Below are positions 1 to 13,039 of a stretch of DNA of 64,000 nt, piece by piece. The stretch is taken from positions 15,830,694 through 15,894,693 of the forward strand of contig NC_135552.1 in NCBI RefSeq assembly GCF_964340395.1, given 5' to 3'. The DNA is from Glandiceps talaboti (Eukaryota > Hemichordata > Enteropneusta > Spengelidae). A program made the position numbers and the translations under genes. The notes under the pieces were generated by a model. It saw only the letters and a list, made by a program, of their open reading frames with translations. It ran no database searches and was not told the origin of the DNA. Numbering within the stretch: the first letter of the stretch is position 1; every line of letters starts with the position of its first letter.

Positions 1-35
1 GCGATAATTTTGAAGTAGTGAAATATTGTGTCAGA

Positions 36-300
36 AAGTATGAGACAGAGAGACAGAGAGAGACAGGGGAAGGAGGGAGAGAGAGATGGAGAGACAGAGA
101 GACATAGAGACATAGAGGGGAGGGAGAGAGCGACAGGGAGAGGGAGAGGGGAGAGAGAGACTCAAAGATAAGAGGGTGGGAGAGAAAAACGACAGAAAGA
201 AAGAGAAGGAAACAGAAAGAGAGATAGAAACAGAGAAACGGAGAGAAAGAGGGGGAAAGAGAAAGGTAGCAACAGAGAGAAAACGGAGAAGTGAGAGAGA
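36..300. repeat. Purine-rich GA/GACA low-complexity tract
   Basis: The plus strand is almost entirely G and A, built from degenerate GAGA, GACAGA and GGGAGA blocks. Its reverse complement gives an open serine/leucine-rich frame that is simply translated CT repeat. No gene is inferred. Confidence 0.85.
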
Positions 301-3300
301 AGTCTGCGACTTTTCAGAGTTATGTTTTGTACGATTAATTTGCTAGAATATTTTACCATAGAATCTGGAATACAGCAGTTGCAAACACGCAGTGATCAAC
401 CCTTCGAGTCAAGTGCTGTCGTCTCGATATCTTTATGTTTTGTAATACGAGGCTCGACCCACGAGTGTCCATGCAACTATTGTAAACAACAATAGTAATA
501 TCCTCACTGGGATTTAATTTGATAAAACCGTAGGAACTTTGAAATGTCGACCACCTTTACATAGTCGGAATTCCTCGAGTGGAATCGACGTTGTGAATAT
601 GGTTGGGGAGCCTGCGTCGTTAGAGGTGTGGGAAAATGTTGGAGAGGTCGCGGACTTGACGTCGTGTCATCACAGATCAAATTGAACGAAAACATGTGAC
701 GAATTTGTACCTACTGCGAGTGTGTGATTACCTCTATAGGCAATCCACTAGTTCACACACCGAGGAATAGTGTCCGACGTCGAACTGATTAACATCCCGT
801 GCAAAACAGAACGGAGAATAATTCAGATACACGTTAAATGTTAACCACTCTGAGGACCCATGGAAACAGGTGAGAAATATCACTCTCCCGGACAGTTTCT
901 TTTCACAACTGAGCCGTTCATTGACAGGATCATTTTATGATACAACTTTCTGACATGCCGATATAATAATATGTACTTTATGTATACAGTTTCGAGGAAT
1001 CAACGTTACTGCATGTACTTAGCATTTTCCGCCGTTTTTCAGTTTGTTTGAATCCAACCAGTTTTTGACGAAATTGTGCACTGTGTCAACGTAACGGTAA
1101 AACTTTGATTTCAAATACATAAAAAGATAATATCAATATTTAAAAAACATACAATTAGATTGGTATACGTATAATTTCATCTGTCGCTGAATTCACGATA
1201 AACATTATGGAAACTGTTCTTATAATTATATTTTGTTGATAAATTTATTTGTTTTTATTTTATCTTATTTTGTTTCAGGAGCCGATTTAGTAACTTAAGG
1301 CAAAGTCAGTGGTCGGAGTTCATTTTCCTGTACACCCAAGACTGTATGTTATTCTTGCAACCATTTCCTATTTAATACATCTACAACTTACCACTGACTG
1401 TGACAGGCACAGAGACAGTAGGTATACCATCGGTCATCATGATATTTTATGCAGGTACAGGTACGTAAAGGAGTGGCCTCCACAGTTATGAAGTTGGGCG
1501 ATACTCGTTACCAAATAAGTACTTTAAAATTATTACAGCCCACTTGTGCAATGAGAGGTAGACTCGGTAATAAAACTATAAAATATTGGACATGTTTTTT
1601 TAAAAAGAAATGTGTATAGATTTTTTAACCAGACTTTTGAAGCACAGTTACAGCAGCTACTGTGACAAAAAAATGTTACCGCACATGTTGCAAACGTACA
1701 CGTAAAATAATACCATCAAATGCATACAGTTGAAAAACTATACTATTTTGATAGAAAGAATGGGCAGACGCATGTCCCGATATTTATGCACTAAGTCTTC
1801 ATATTGTACTGCACAGTTACATGTGTATAACGGGTGTTTTTGCCCTTTGCCTTGGAGGGTTACCAGTTTCAAATGACTTGAATTTTAAAAACATGCGTGG
1901 TTAGAAAACCACCCTTTCCGATTGACCATTTCCGCAAACACGTTGTCGGTTGTCTATATTGCATCATTTTTCCTCTCTCAATCAACAATAATGATATCCA
2001 ACTTATACATAATTCCCATTCGTTTCTGAATACACGTGAATCGTAAAATGAGTTTTAAAAACGTTAAATCCCGTATTTGTTCTTAAACTCAACAACTTTG
2101 CACACTGTTGTAAACTTTCAAAGGCAACTACTAGTCGCTACCAGGTAGGTAAAGTATCTTGTATTTCAACTAATGATAAGTTTAAAATTCACCAAATTGG
2201 GTTTTCATAAGAAGAATGCGGCTTTGTAATTGAATTGGCAATTGGTGAATTCACTGGTGAGTAAAAAGATACTATTTTGCCGTATTGTATGTTTGGAGCA
2301 TGCTTTTTTTAAGTATTGAAAATAAAGACTCGACGTTTATTCGGAGTTACTGTTTTTCGTACCATGACAATTTTCACTAAGGAGACAGCGTCAATTGGTG
2401 CAATTTATCAACAATATATTTATTATTATGTCACATCAAAGTCTGTGTACAGCAATGGCTTGACTATGACCAAACTGTTCAACGTACAACCATTTCTTAC
2501 AGAAAACCACTGACCCATGGCATTGTGGTCTAAGTTCGGCACCTAATGACGACGACGAAGACGATGATGGCTGACACGCGGGGACGGCGTCGACCTGGGA
2601 TACATTCATTACGTAGCACCATGGCATGTATCAACAGTAACACTCGTTACGTTTAAAATGCAACTCAAAAATGGCATTTATAGCTAAGGTTAAAATGTTC
2701 CTGGTCTCGAAAATATTTAATTGTATGATTTTTTTTTGTTAACATCCAAAAATTCCTGTTATAATACATTGTTAATTACTCCAAATACCGTTCACATGTC
2801 TTGGGTTTTCATAACAAGAATGCCCTACTAGGACATGCCGAGATTTGCCGAGTATCGGTTCGTTTCAACATATTTGTAATTCATATTAATTTATAAATAG
2901 TATGGCAATTATTACCTACATATTACAATACATAAGCTTATATAATTTATGAATAATGTCACCAAGGAGGACATGACTGGGCTAACCGAATGCACACAAT
3001 TTACGATATAGTAAATGATTATTTTATAGTAACAACGGGTCGATGGAGCGAGTTCTAGAGACCGCGTTACACACACAGCATATAGCTCAGTTAGGTCGTC
3101 GAAGAGCTCGACAATGGTGGCAGGTATGGTTTCTCTCAAAGATACGCTTGTTAAAATAAATGTTCTCCAAAAAGCACTTCAAGTGCACTGTAGATGTCCC
3201 CCCCCCCAGTTTTTCTATTTTCATTGCTTAACTGAATCGATACCTTATTGTAAGTTACTACTGTAGTAATTGGTTCGTCAAACGTAACCAATCAATAAAC

Positions 3301-6300
3301 TGTCAGAAATTATGCGCATTAACAATGTGCGGAACTTTACCGGCTCTGAGATTTGATGGTGTTTTTTAAAGGCTACAAAATAAATCAACATCAGAATTAA
3401 GAAATTGCCACATTTTGGCGATAATTATTTCAGGTGTGTATTGAGTGGTTGTCAGTTCAAACATTTACTAAATTATATCACACGTGACTGTACAATTCAT
3501 AATTCAGTCAATAGTCCATTCATGTTGGTGACATATTTACAAGAAGTTGTATCTGGAACGAAATATAGGAGGTGAAAATACACCAAGAAGTTTTGCAGGG
3601 GCTAAAAAAACACTACATTCGTTACTTTTGGTTGGAATCGTTGATTTAAAACTACCTAAGGATGTCACTGCTGTAGTTGCCATTCACAGAACTGTAGAAT
3701 GTCCTTACAGGTAGATATAGTCACAGTTGAACGAATTTGTGAAATTGGACCAAAAAATACAGAAGACGACAGTCAGCCAAATATTCATGTTTGGGCGGGA
3801 AACCTAGTGTGTTTGTATCGTCTGTTTGTCTGGTATTTGCAGGGAATAATTAGATAGATCATGTATATGTAATTTATTTGTCCGTCTAGGAATAAAAGAC
3901 TTACAGCAACTACAAAGTCGATTGATCTGTGTGTCATAGTTTACCAAACACAGCGTGGTGTAGAATGCCGTTGATTTGAAAATCAGAAGTTTGACTCAGA
4001 ACCCCCCCCCCCCCCCCGAGAACATGGCTTTATTCGCCTACTTCGAAAAGTGAATAATTAACCGAAATCAATTTTAGATTTTGGTGACAAAATCAAACGA
4101 AATACGGGCAGAATGAAACTAGTGGTAATGGAGTCGCGTCACGGTGCTTAGCCACTTTCAAAAAGTTAGAGTTGTGCAGTGTCTACTAACATAATTCCAG
4201 CAGTTATCGTCTTCCTGCCGTGAAGTAACGTTTCAAAAATAAATGCATTATGACTACAGACGCTGTGGTGGCTCAGTTTAGGAATTCCATAGCCTACACT
4301 TAATAATTATCCACACTAGTGGATTTGTTACGCTGTGAACATTGAAAGCTTCCGAGGACGAGCGGGAAAATCATTGTGACAGGCCTTCTAAGTTTAGCCA
4401 TGGGAGTCATTGCTTTGTCGCCAGTCAACTATTTCAAGCCCAATAACGTCTCTACCCTACATATTCCTGCCAAGTTTTATTACTAGACGCACTCTTTCAA
4501 AAGTAATCGTTCCTGAAAACCACAGTCCATCTCATGCTGACAATTACAAGATGGCGGTTGCGAAAAAACCAATGGGGCCGTCAAGTAAACAATTAACCAT
4601 CGAGTTTACGTAATTATGCATATTTTTACGAGATGTTTTGAAATAAATTTGGAATGATTATAATAACGGAATAACAAAGACTGCTTGGAAAGTTGCATAC
4701 TGCGCGGGAAGATCTTAAAAAGAGTGATTTCTCCGATCAAAAATTTGCAAAGTGTGATAACCACGTGTCTTTAGACTCGGATACTCTGGTGAATAAGTGA
4801 ATGATTGAATGGCATGTCGTCCATTTTCGCCATCAAAAATTCACCTTAGTGTTTATCATCACAAATAATTTTAAATATCTGACAAGTGGGCTCCACTGCC
4901 GGCAACATTGCAAAGTAAGATTTATGTAGACGATGCATTCAATTTGATTAAAAACGAATGCACCATGTATGAAAAAATAAGCAAAGGAATTGCATGGTAA
5001 GTTCTGGGATCGGAAATCTCCAGTGGTCCGTCACATACACACCGGAACCGTTATCCACAACGAGCAAAAGAAACGGAACTCTACATTATTTAAAAGCAGG
5101 AAAAATATTTTGAAAATACGAGCCGATTGTACTGCCTGAGTTGAGATATGAAGTGACAAAACTCAGACGGGGCAGGAAATCGGGTCATCGTAACAGTCTG
5201 CAAAAACAACCGATCGCATGATGACACCTGTTGTAACAATTTGATTTCACTTCCGTTCGACTGGTGATTCATAGAATCAAGTTTAGCTCGATTCGGTGTC
5301 CGACCGTGGCGATGACATCACTAATTTCCGTTTAAAACAATGGTCAGTGAGTTTTGTTCTCCAAAATCTAAATAACCGAATAAAAACAAACAATTTCATC
5401 GAACGCAGAGGGCAAAAATTCGTTCAAAACTAAAAAGTCTTTGACCCTAACGCGTATTGTTTTTGTTGTTTTCGGCTTGGTAGAATGTCCTCCCATACCT
5501 AACTGGAAACCGCACAGGAAAATATTTAGGTTTGTTTTCAACAACACGCTAAAGTGTATTTACTGTCTGTCTTTTTTTCTTTCAAGTTCAAAAGACTAAT
5601 TAATTTTATCGTTCTGCGTGCGATCCTCTTCTGCCGCTCTCCATTTAAACACACATCAACTAAAACAGAAATGCCGTACAAGGTATGAAACATATGGTGA
5701 AATTCAATGTTGTGTACCGTTTACCACACATTGACTTTTCAAAACTAAAATGCTGCCATCTGGAAAACTTATTCCTTTACATAAGAGCTCACTGAGTTGA
5801 CAACACATAATACAGCTTCTAGAAATAATACAAATTCACGACATTTTGAATAGTAAAGATAACTTTACCTAACCCAATTTCAGCCAAACGACACAGATAG
5901 CTTAGCAACTAAGTAAATATCATTTTCGAACGTGTGTTATTTATAAAACTCTAAGTCTTTTGTGGGTCTAGTTTAATCATAACACTGCTGGCTGTGAAAC
6001 GAATGTACCACGTTACGTTTTCAGAGGTAAGGTCGAAAGTCGAATTTCAGTTCCATTTCGATTCCTTGGTACTAATATCGAGCTAAGTTCTCCAGCAATG
6101 TATGTTCGAATGAGTGAAATTAAATAACATGTTAATGTTCCGACATCAAAACGAACGGAGAAAAAAGTTTCGCGTGCTGTATTTTTCATCAACTGTTTTT
6201 TTCTCAGACAACGCAGATAAATGTAAGACTTATATGGCACCAGAGTGAGTTTGTAGGAAGAACAAATAACACGATGTCATGCAAAACACCATTTTTTCAA

Positions 6301-7869
6301 CATGGCCGACGGTGTTATACGTTGGCAAACGAAAACTCAATAGTTTTCACCAAAAGTGGACGTTTGAGAATTAAACTATTTAGTGTCCACAATTTTCATC
6401 CTACATTGTTCAGAAACGTATTCTGTACCGTCACAAAAAAGTTACAAAGCCCATTTCTCGTCAGTAACAGTATACCGTATACGCATTATGCAAAGTGACA
6501 CCTGACAAAGATGGCGACACCTGAAATTTTAAGATTGACAATTAAACGAACACTTACGTGCTCTTGAAAAATGGTCTTCGTGTTTACTCCCTGCTTCTTG
6601 AAACTAATCAGACCAAGTGAATGCAAGTCCTGTATTACTCTCAAATAATCGTTTTCCACTGTGTATGGGGGTTTGAATATCTCTCTACGGACACATGGTT
6701 CAGATAAGATGGAAGTAAAATACGACCTCGCTTTACAAAACGCTCAGAAACACGTACAAAGTGTATGACTTTTCGACGTACTGAACGGTTACATGGATAT
6801 GTATATGATCAAAGTGTACAAATATATACTAAGCCCTCGTCATTGAAAGAATTGGTGAATCACTTTTTAGCTATAGAGTGTACAAAAGGTAAATGAAACT
6901 GGACGAGAAATCTGAGGAAAAGTTTCTATAGTGAGATATTAGAATGGTGAAGCGGGCATTTTATAAAGCTTTGAAGGGACTAAGAGGACACCAGAAATGT
7001 CGGTCATGATGTCATGGAGTCACGGTGATTACATGATTTTCCAACAGTGAACTATATATATATAGGAATGGCCATCAGTAAGACGTCCATCGACAGATGT
7101 ATTTTAAAGGGTTCACGACCATTTAATACTAACTGTGAATTCTTGTAGTTATTCGATCAATTTGTGTAAGTGTATTACTACTACAAGTTGTTTTTAACCA
7201 CGTGGGGAATGATAATCCATAGTTCAAACGGTGACGGTGGATTAAAGGCGGCACCCGCTCTGACACATCGTGATATTTACGGTATCTCTGACTGTGAATA
7301 TCCCATTCATGACCGTAACGCCTGTGATATTTTGACCATATACGAACTAAAATGTTATCTTGTTTGCCACTTGAATATTAAATGAGGTATGCATAAAGTT
7401 AAAAATGAAAAAAAAAATATGAAAAGGGAGAATCATGCCAAATTGAAATCACAAAAGGTACACGTGTTTAACGTTATGAATAAATGTCTTCAAAATAATG
7501 CCGAGGGTGCAAGTTGATGGGATGGGATGCAGGGTGGGGATAGGGTTTACAAAGATACCCCATGGTCACGAACAGCACTGGTAACCATGTCAACTGTACA
7601 TATGTGAACTGTCCGCAAAAACGAAGGATATTACGAAGAGGACCCTGATAATGTTGGCGCTATAGCATTTCGACAACATGCACTCGAGAAAAAATTTGAT
7701 GTTTTGGTTGACCAATTATTATATTAAATTTTGATTTGATTTGTAATAGTTTTGGTAATAGTGCCATTCAACTGGTCTTCAGTATATCTCCATTCACTTG
7801 TTATCAATTAAAGAATTAAACTTCATATACACGATATATCCATATTCCATTTAACTTTTTATTGACGTA
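301..7869. other. No gene recognised
   Basis: Unique-looking AT-rich DNA. Short open frames (up to about 75 codons) lack a recognisable domain and are not framed by convincing splice sites. Homopolymer C runs occur near 3200 and 4003-4017. I see no RNA gene or conserved motif. Confidence 0.6.
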
Positions 7870-7876
7870 TCCCCCT

Positions 7877-7933
7877 CCCTGTCTGTCTGTCTGTCTGTCT
7901 GTCTGTCTCCGTCTCTCTCTGTCTCTGTTAGTC

Positions 7934-7976
<43 letters not shown>

Positions 7977-8009
7977 GGTCTGTCTGTCTGTCTGTCGGTC
8001 TGTCTGTCT

Positions 8010-8065
<56 letters not shown>

Positions 8066-8086
8066 TCTCTCTCCCCCTCTCCCTCT
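7877..8086. repeat. Compound microsatellite (TGTC)n then (CT)n
   Basis: Tetranucleotide TGTC/GTCT runs, interrupted by CCGT and CGGT variants, pass into a long CT dinucleotide run with CCCCCC interruptions. Open frames on both strands here are repeat translations. Confidence 0.95.
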
Positions 8087-9509
8087 CTGATAAATTGTGT
8101 TCTGCGATATAACCAAATGATAAATAGTTTTATTCTATGGTGTATGTCCATCACTCTTCATACAAAATCATCCGGTTTCAAAGGATTAGAAAAATAAGAC
8201 AGAAAAAACATCGTGATACGGTTTCCTTTTTCGTTTGTCATCCCAAGTGGATGACTGAACACTTAGAAGTTAAATCTAATGCAATATAACAATAGGGGCA
8301 AACATTCCTGCACTTAACAAACATTTTAACTATTTTAACTCTAAACTCAAGTGCACTGATATTTTCAATGAAGGGTCTGGTCTGTTTCTTTGGTCTAGGG
8401 GGGATGAGGTCGGTGGACTTTGTCATACGTATAACAAAATGTCTTTGATTCCCCCCTCCCGCCCTGCAAAAACCAAACCACACAATACTCCTCCCCAATC
8501 ACTAATTATAAAACAAACGATGACGCCCCCTTTTTACACATGAGGGGTAAAACGTCTCATTCGACTATTTGACTCTACATCTCTCAGTTATAAATACTTT
8601 ACAAGACAATTTCATCATATACAAGCCTCGAATTATCATACACAGGGTTGTATGGTCAATAAAAGTTCAATAGTATCATGATGCGTGGTAGAAGGTCAGC
8701 ATATCCAATGGCAAATGTCATCGAAGGAAGCTAATGAGGTTTCCCCAGAAACCCTGGGTTTTTAAGATTGTGTGTGAGGGGGGGGGGGGGTTGTCAATTT
8801 TGTGTACATGAAATTCATTTTTCATTTCGATGCAATATTATCTGTTTTCCTACGAGAGCTCTGCAGCTATGGGAAGAATTAGGCCTCCCTGGTCGTTTTG
8901 AAGGTCTTAAAGCAGTTTTTTGGTCTATCAATAGGTTTTTAGGCAACAGCATTTTACTGCTGTTTATGTAAGTTCTAAGTTATTATACAGTATTTAGATC
9001 ATACTGTATAATAACTATTATGGTAGGTAAAACAAACATGTTGTTATGTACCAGGTACATGGCTCGCTGTCAGGCTGGAAATATGCTCCACGGTGACTTG
9101 GACGTTTTGGTGTCCATGTAGGGTATATATTTCTAGAGCTTGCCCGTGCATTTGTAATTGCTCTCGCTCTAAGTGAAAAAATAATAATGGCCGTAGGAAA
9201 TAGATGGAAGCAGAAATAACATACTTCAAAACTACCGTGTCATTGTAGAAATGAATTGTACACCAATCATGATTTAAAACGCAAAGTCACCCCCTACACT
9301 AGACACTTTCAATACAGGTATACCCCTACTTCTGCGTTAAAAAACAGCGTGACCCCCTACGAATCCATCAAACACCAACACCCGCCGCCGAAGAAACTGA
9401 TCTGTCCCTAACCCCAATAACGTTTGACTCATATCCTGCGATCTCTATTAAACTTGAACCTCTGTATGGGAATTAAATGTCACAAATGTATCACTAAACA
9501 TTTCTTGTG

Positions 9510-9510
<1 letters not shown>
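8087..9510. other. No gene recognised
   Basis: AT-rich sequence with a G homopolymer at about 8778-8790. Around 9280-9420 there are several CACCCCCTAC-like short motifs that resemble decayed interspersed repeat. No coding region can be supported. Confidence 0.5.
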
Positions 9511-9595
<85 letters not shown>

Positions 9596-9596
9596 T
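9511..9596. repeat. (GTCT)n microsatellite
   Basis: About 21 uninterrupted copies of the tetranucleotide GTCT. Confidence 0.95.
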
Positions 9597-12290
9597 TCTA
9601 TGCTTCAAGTCTAATTTATCTACCGTGACGAAACCGGGTTTACGCTATATGAAAACAAAAGGAAATGTGACATATGTGTACATTTCCACTTACTCTCAAT
9701 ATGGTACACTGTGAGGTGTATTTAATTATTTACAGGTAAACTTGTGTGTATGTAGCTGTACACATAACACCGTAAAAATTGTAATAACTTTGTATTTTAT
9801 GGGACGGGCTCAAAACACAGCACCTCTGTCGACCAGAACATGTTGACTTTACACTAAAACATGAGTATTCACAAGACACGCCGTGAAATAATACTAAATA
9901 GTGATCGTTGCGGCTGCAAATTGTTTGGCCTAGATTGTGCTTGAATATGTAAAGAGCAGCACTGTCATATAACAGCTATCAAGGCAAGTATAACAAATAA
10001 TATGGCGTTGGAATAAAAACCAAGTGCTTGTTCAAGATTTAAATCTGTAACCACAGTAAATAATGGATAAAATCGACCACTATGAAGGTACATTTACAAT
10101 ACAAGTACAACGTCTCCATAAGTAATTGAATAAGTTTTAGTGAATATATCTTTGGTTGCTCGATGAAAAAATGTGCCTGTTGCTGCTGCTGGTGCAGATT
10201 TAACACTCCAAACCCAACTGTTATGGTAGAGCTACGGTAGTGAATGACATTTGACCCCCAAATCGCATATTGCCAATGACCTACATGTATCTCAATAAGA
10301 TGTCCTGCAGAAAGTTATTCATGCTTCTTTTAAAATAAGTCTGTGCACACTTTGATGACAGGAAACTTTAGAAAATAGAAAATTTAAAACACACGTTAAT
10401 TTTATCTTCAAATGAACATTCTTCGATGGTGGTAACTAAGTGCAGTCGAAAATTTCCGGCAATAATATATTTTCAACTGTGTGTTCAGAAAGTTTAGCAC
10501 AATACATGTTAATGTTATCGTTTATTGGATGGAAAAGGTATGTCTAATAGTTATGATGTATTACAACCCGTTTCACGTTAGTGTTCACTGGCTCTGTTTG
10601 ATACAACCACACAGAGACCGATAAGAAACTGCTGCCCATACTACACTTTAAGACAGGCAGATGAATTGAATGAATAAGGTTTCTTGCCACACTATGTCTA
10701 ATCTAAATGATCTAGTCTAACGTGTCACCATGCAGACATCAAATGCAGACATCAAAACATTGGCGCCCGTGTGTCTGTGTCTAGTTGTGGTGCGTTTAAT
10801 TAATGTAGGCACAATGTAGCAAGAAACTGCCATCTTGCCATCTCAGTTAAAGTATAGAATGTGTTGTTTAATTATTGATTTCTGTATGGTTGCATCAAAC
10901 AGAGCCAGTAAACACTTACATGAAAAGGGCTGTATTAGAGTACCACACATGGACGTGTCAATATTGCCAATCATGCTTATAGATCTGATTTTAGTGAACA
11001 TTACTGTATGCTTAATCAAAACCAGGTCGAGATACATTTATACATTAAAATGAACATACAAACCATTATATCGTTGATTCAAGTCTGTGACAAAGAAGCT
11101 AAGACATTTCAAAGCTTACCAACAAACACGCACAATATTATGGTCAGGTAATTTCAAAGCGGGAACGTACCCTGACGAAGATATCAAATTATACAACACT
11201 TTACAACTGTTAAGTTCAAAGTCTTGCTATAAGCAAATTTTAAAACTGGATTCAAAGTCAGCAGGCTACAGCTGCGTTTCCCGGGGATTCTTCAAAATTG
11301 AGACGGCAACAGAAATTGGACTTTGTCGGAAAATCCAAATCCATTCCGTGACTATCAGCTGAGAGGGTCACAAAAGATGCAATATTATGTTTGGCAAATA
11401 TATAAACATGTATTAATAGAACATAACAAGTCACTGGGCAAGGTTTTCACACACGAGTGGCGGCGACCGAGAAAAACAATGCCATCGCTCAAATTTAATA
11501 AAAAAGTTCAATATTTGTAAATGGTCATTAAAATAAGAGGTATACTCAGTTCGTAACACATCACACATAGCTATTGACACGAGTGGTTTTTTAATTTCCG
11601 GGGAATTAACTAGGTAGAGTCGAGTGTACAGTCGGTTCTTTAGATATAGTGTACATTCAATTCTATTAGACCTAGTGGACATTGAGGTGTATTTGAATTT
11701 TTTTTCACCATTAGGCAAAATAAAAATTGTTTCCGATAACATGATAAGAGGTAGGTCTCAATTTGATTTTATTTGACACCAAGATATAAGTTACTCGTCA
11801 GTCACAATACTTCCGAGAGAGTTTGCTGAAGTGTAAAAAGGTAAATGAAGATAATTATAAGTTAAGTGGACGAATACGTTCTGCTGACTATACTGTTTTA
11901 GTCTAAAAAGACCTGGTTTCTCTCTGGAATACAATTTCTTTTTTAAAAAGTGACCACAGATGAGGCAAAGTCATGAAAGTGTACACGGAAATAGACCTAA
12001 AGTATTACATTGCCCTTTTTACATGCAAAAAAATGTTTAGAGTCGTGGGCTTATAATAGGATGGGTCGGGTTATTGGAAACACATTTTTTTATTTGATCT
12101 TATAATTAATAATAAGTGTATGTATGCCATTTTATTTGAACTTTTTCCTGGTATACTTAATGCTACCACTGGATTTATAATGGATCGAATGATTGGATAA
12201 CAATCCAACAAAAGAGAAGTTTTTCAACATGAATTTCTGATTTTACTATTTGAGTAGTTCTTATTTACCTTAAAATAGCTGTTACTTTGT
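9597..12290. other. No gene recognised
   Basis: AT-rich, no domain-bearing frame. Two open frames near 11.1-11.7 kb (91 and 103 codons) have no recognisable motif and overlap on opposite strands. Confidence 0.5.
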
Positions 12291-13039
12291 TCAAGAAAAC
12301 TCATTGACAACTCTATCCTTCATAGAAAACTGAATTCTATCCTTTATAGAAAACTCAACTCTATCCTTTATAGAAAACTGAATTCTACCCTTTATAGAAA
12401 ACTCAACTCTATCCTTTGTAGTAAACTCAACTCTATCCTTTATAGAAAACTCAACTCTATCCTTTGTAGTAAACTCAACTCTATCCTTTATAGAAAACTC
12501 AACTCTATCCTTTGTAGTAAACTCAACTCTATCCTTTATAGAAAACTCAACTCTATCCTTTATAGAAAACTCCACTCTATCCTTTATAGAAAACTCAACT
12601 CTATCATTTGTAGAAAACTGAATTCTACCCTTTATAGAAAACTCAACTCTATCATTTGTAGAAAACTGAATTCTACCCTTTATAGAAAACTCAACTCTAT
12701 CCTTTGTAGTAAACTCAACTCTATCTTTTATAGAAAACTCAACTCTATCCTTTGTAGTAAACTCAACTCTATCCTTTATAGAAAACTCAACTCTATCCTT
12801 TGTAGTAAACTCAACTCTATCCTGTATAGAAAACTCAACTCTATCCTTTGTAGTAAACTCAACTCTATCCTTTATAGAAAACTCAACTCTATCCTTTGTA
12901 GTAAACTCAACTGTACCCTTTATAAAAACTCAACTCTATCCTTTATAGAAAATGCAACTCTATCCTTTATAGAAAACTGAATTCTATCCTTGATAGAAAA
13001 CACAACTCTATCCTTGATAGAAAACACAACTCTATCCTT
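12291..13039. repeat. 24-bp minisatellite, about 31 copies
   Basis: The plus-strand unit is close to ACTCTATCCTTTATAGAAAA followed by CTCA. Two unit variants (TTTATAGAAAAC and TTTGTAGTAAAC) alternate over long stretches, giving a 48-bp higher-order period. The period is divisible by three, so the minus strand stays open for 94 codons as an eight-residue repeat (FSIKDRVE / FTTKDRVE). That frame has no gene-like context and is probably a by-product. Confidence 0.93.

Noticed and set aside
12291-13039. CRISPR-like array
   Set aside because: Units are contiguous 24-mers without unique spacers, and the DNA is animal nuclear.
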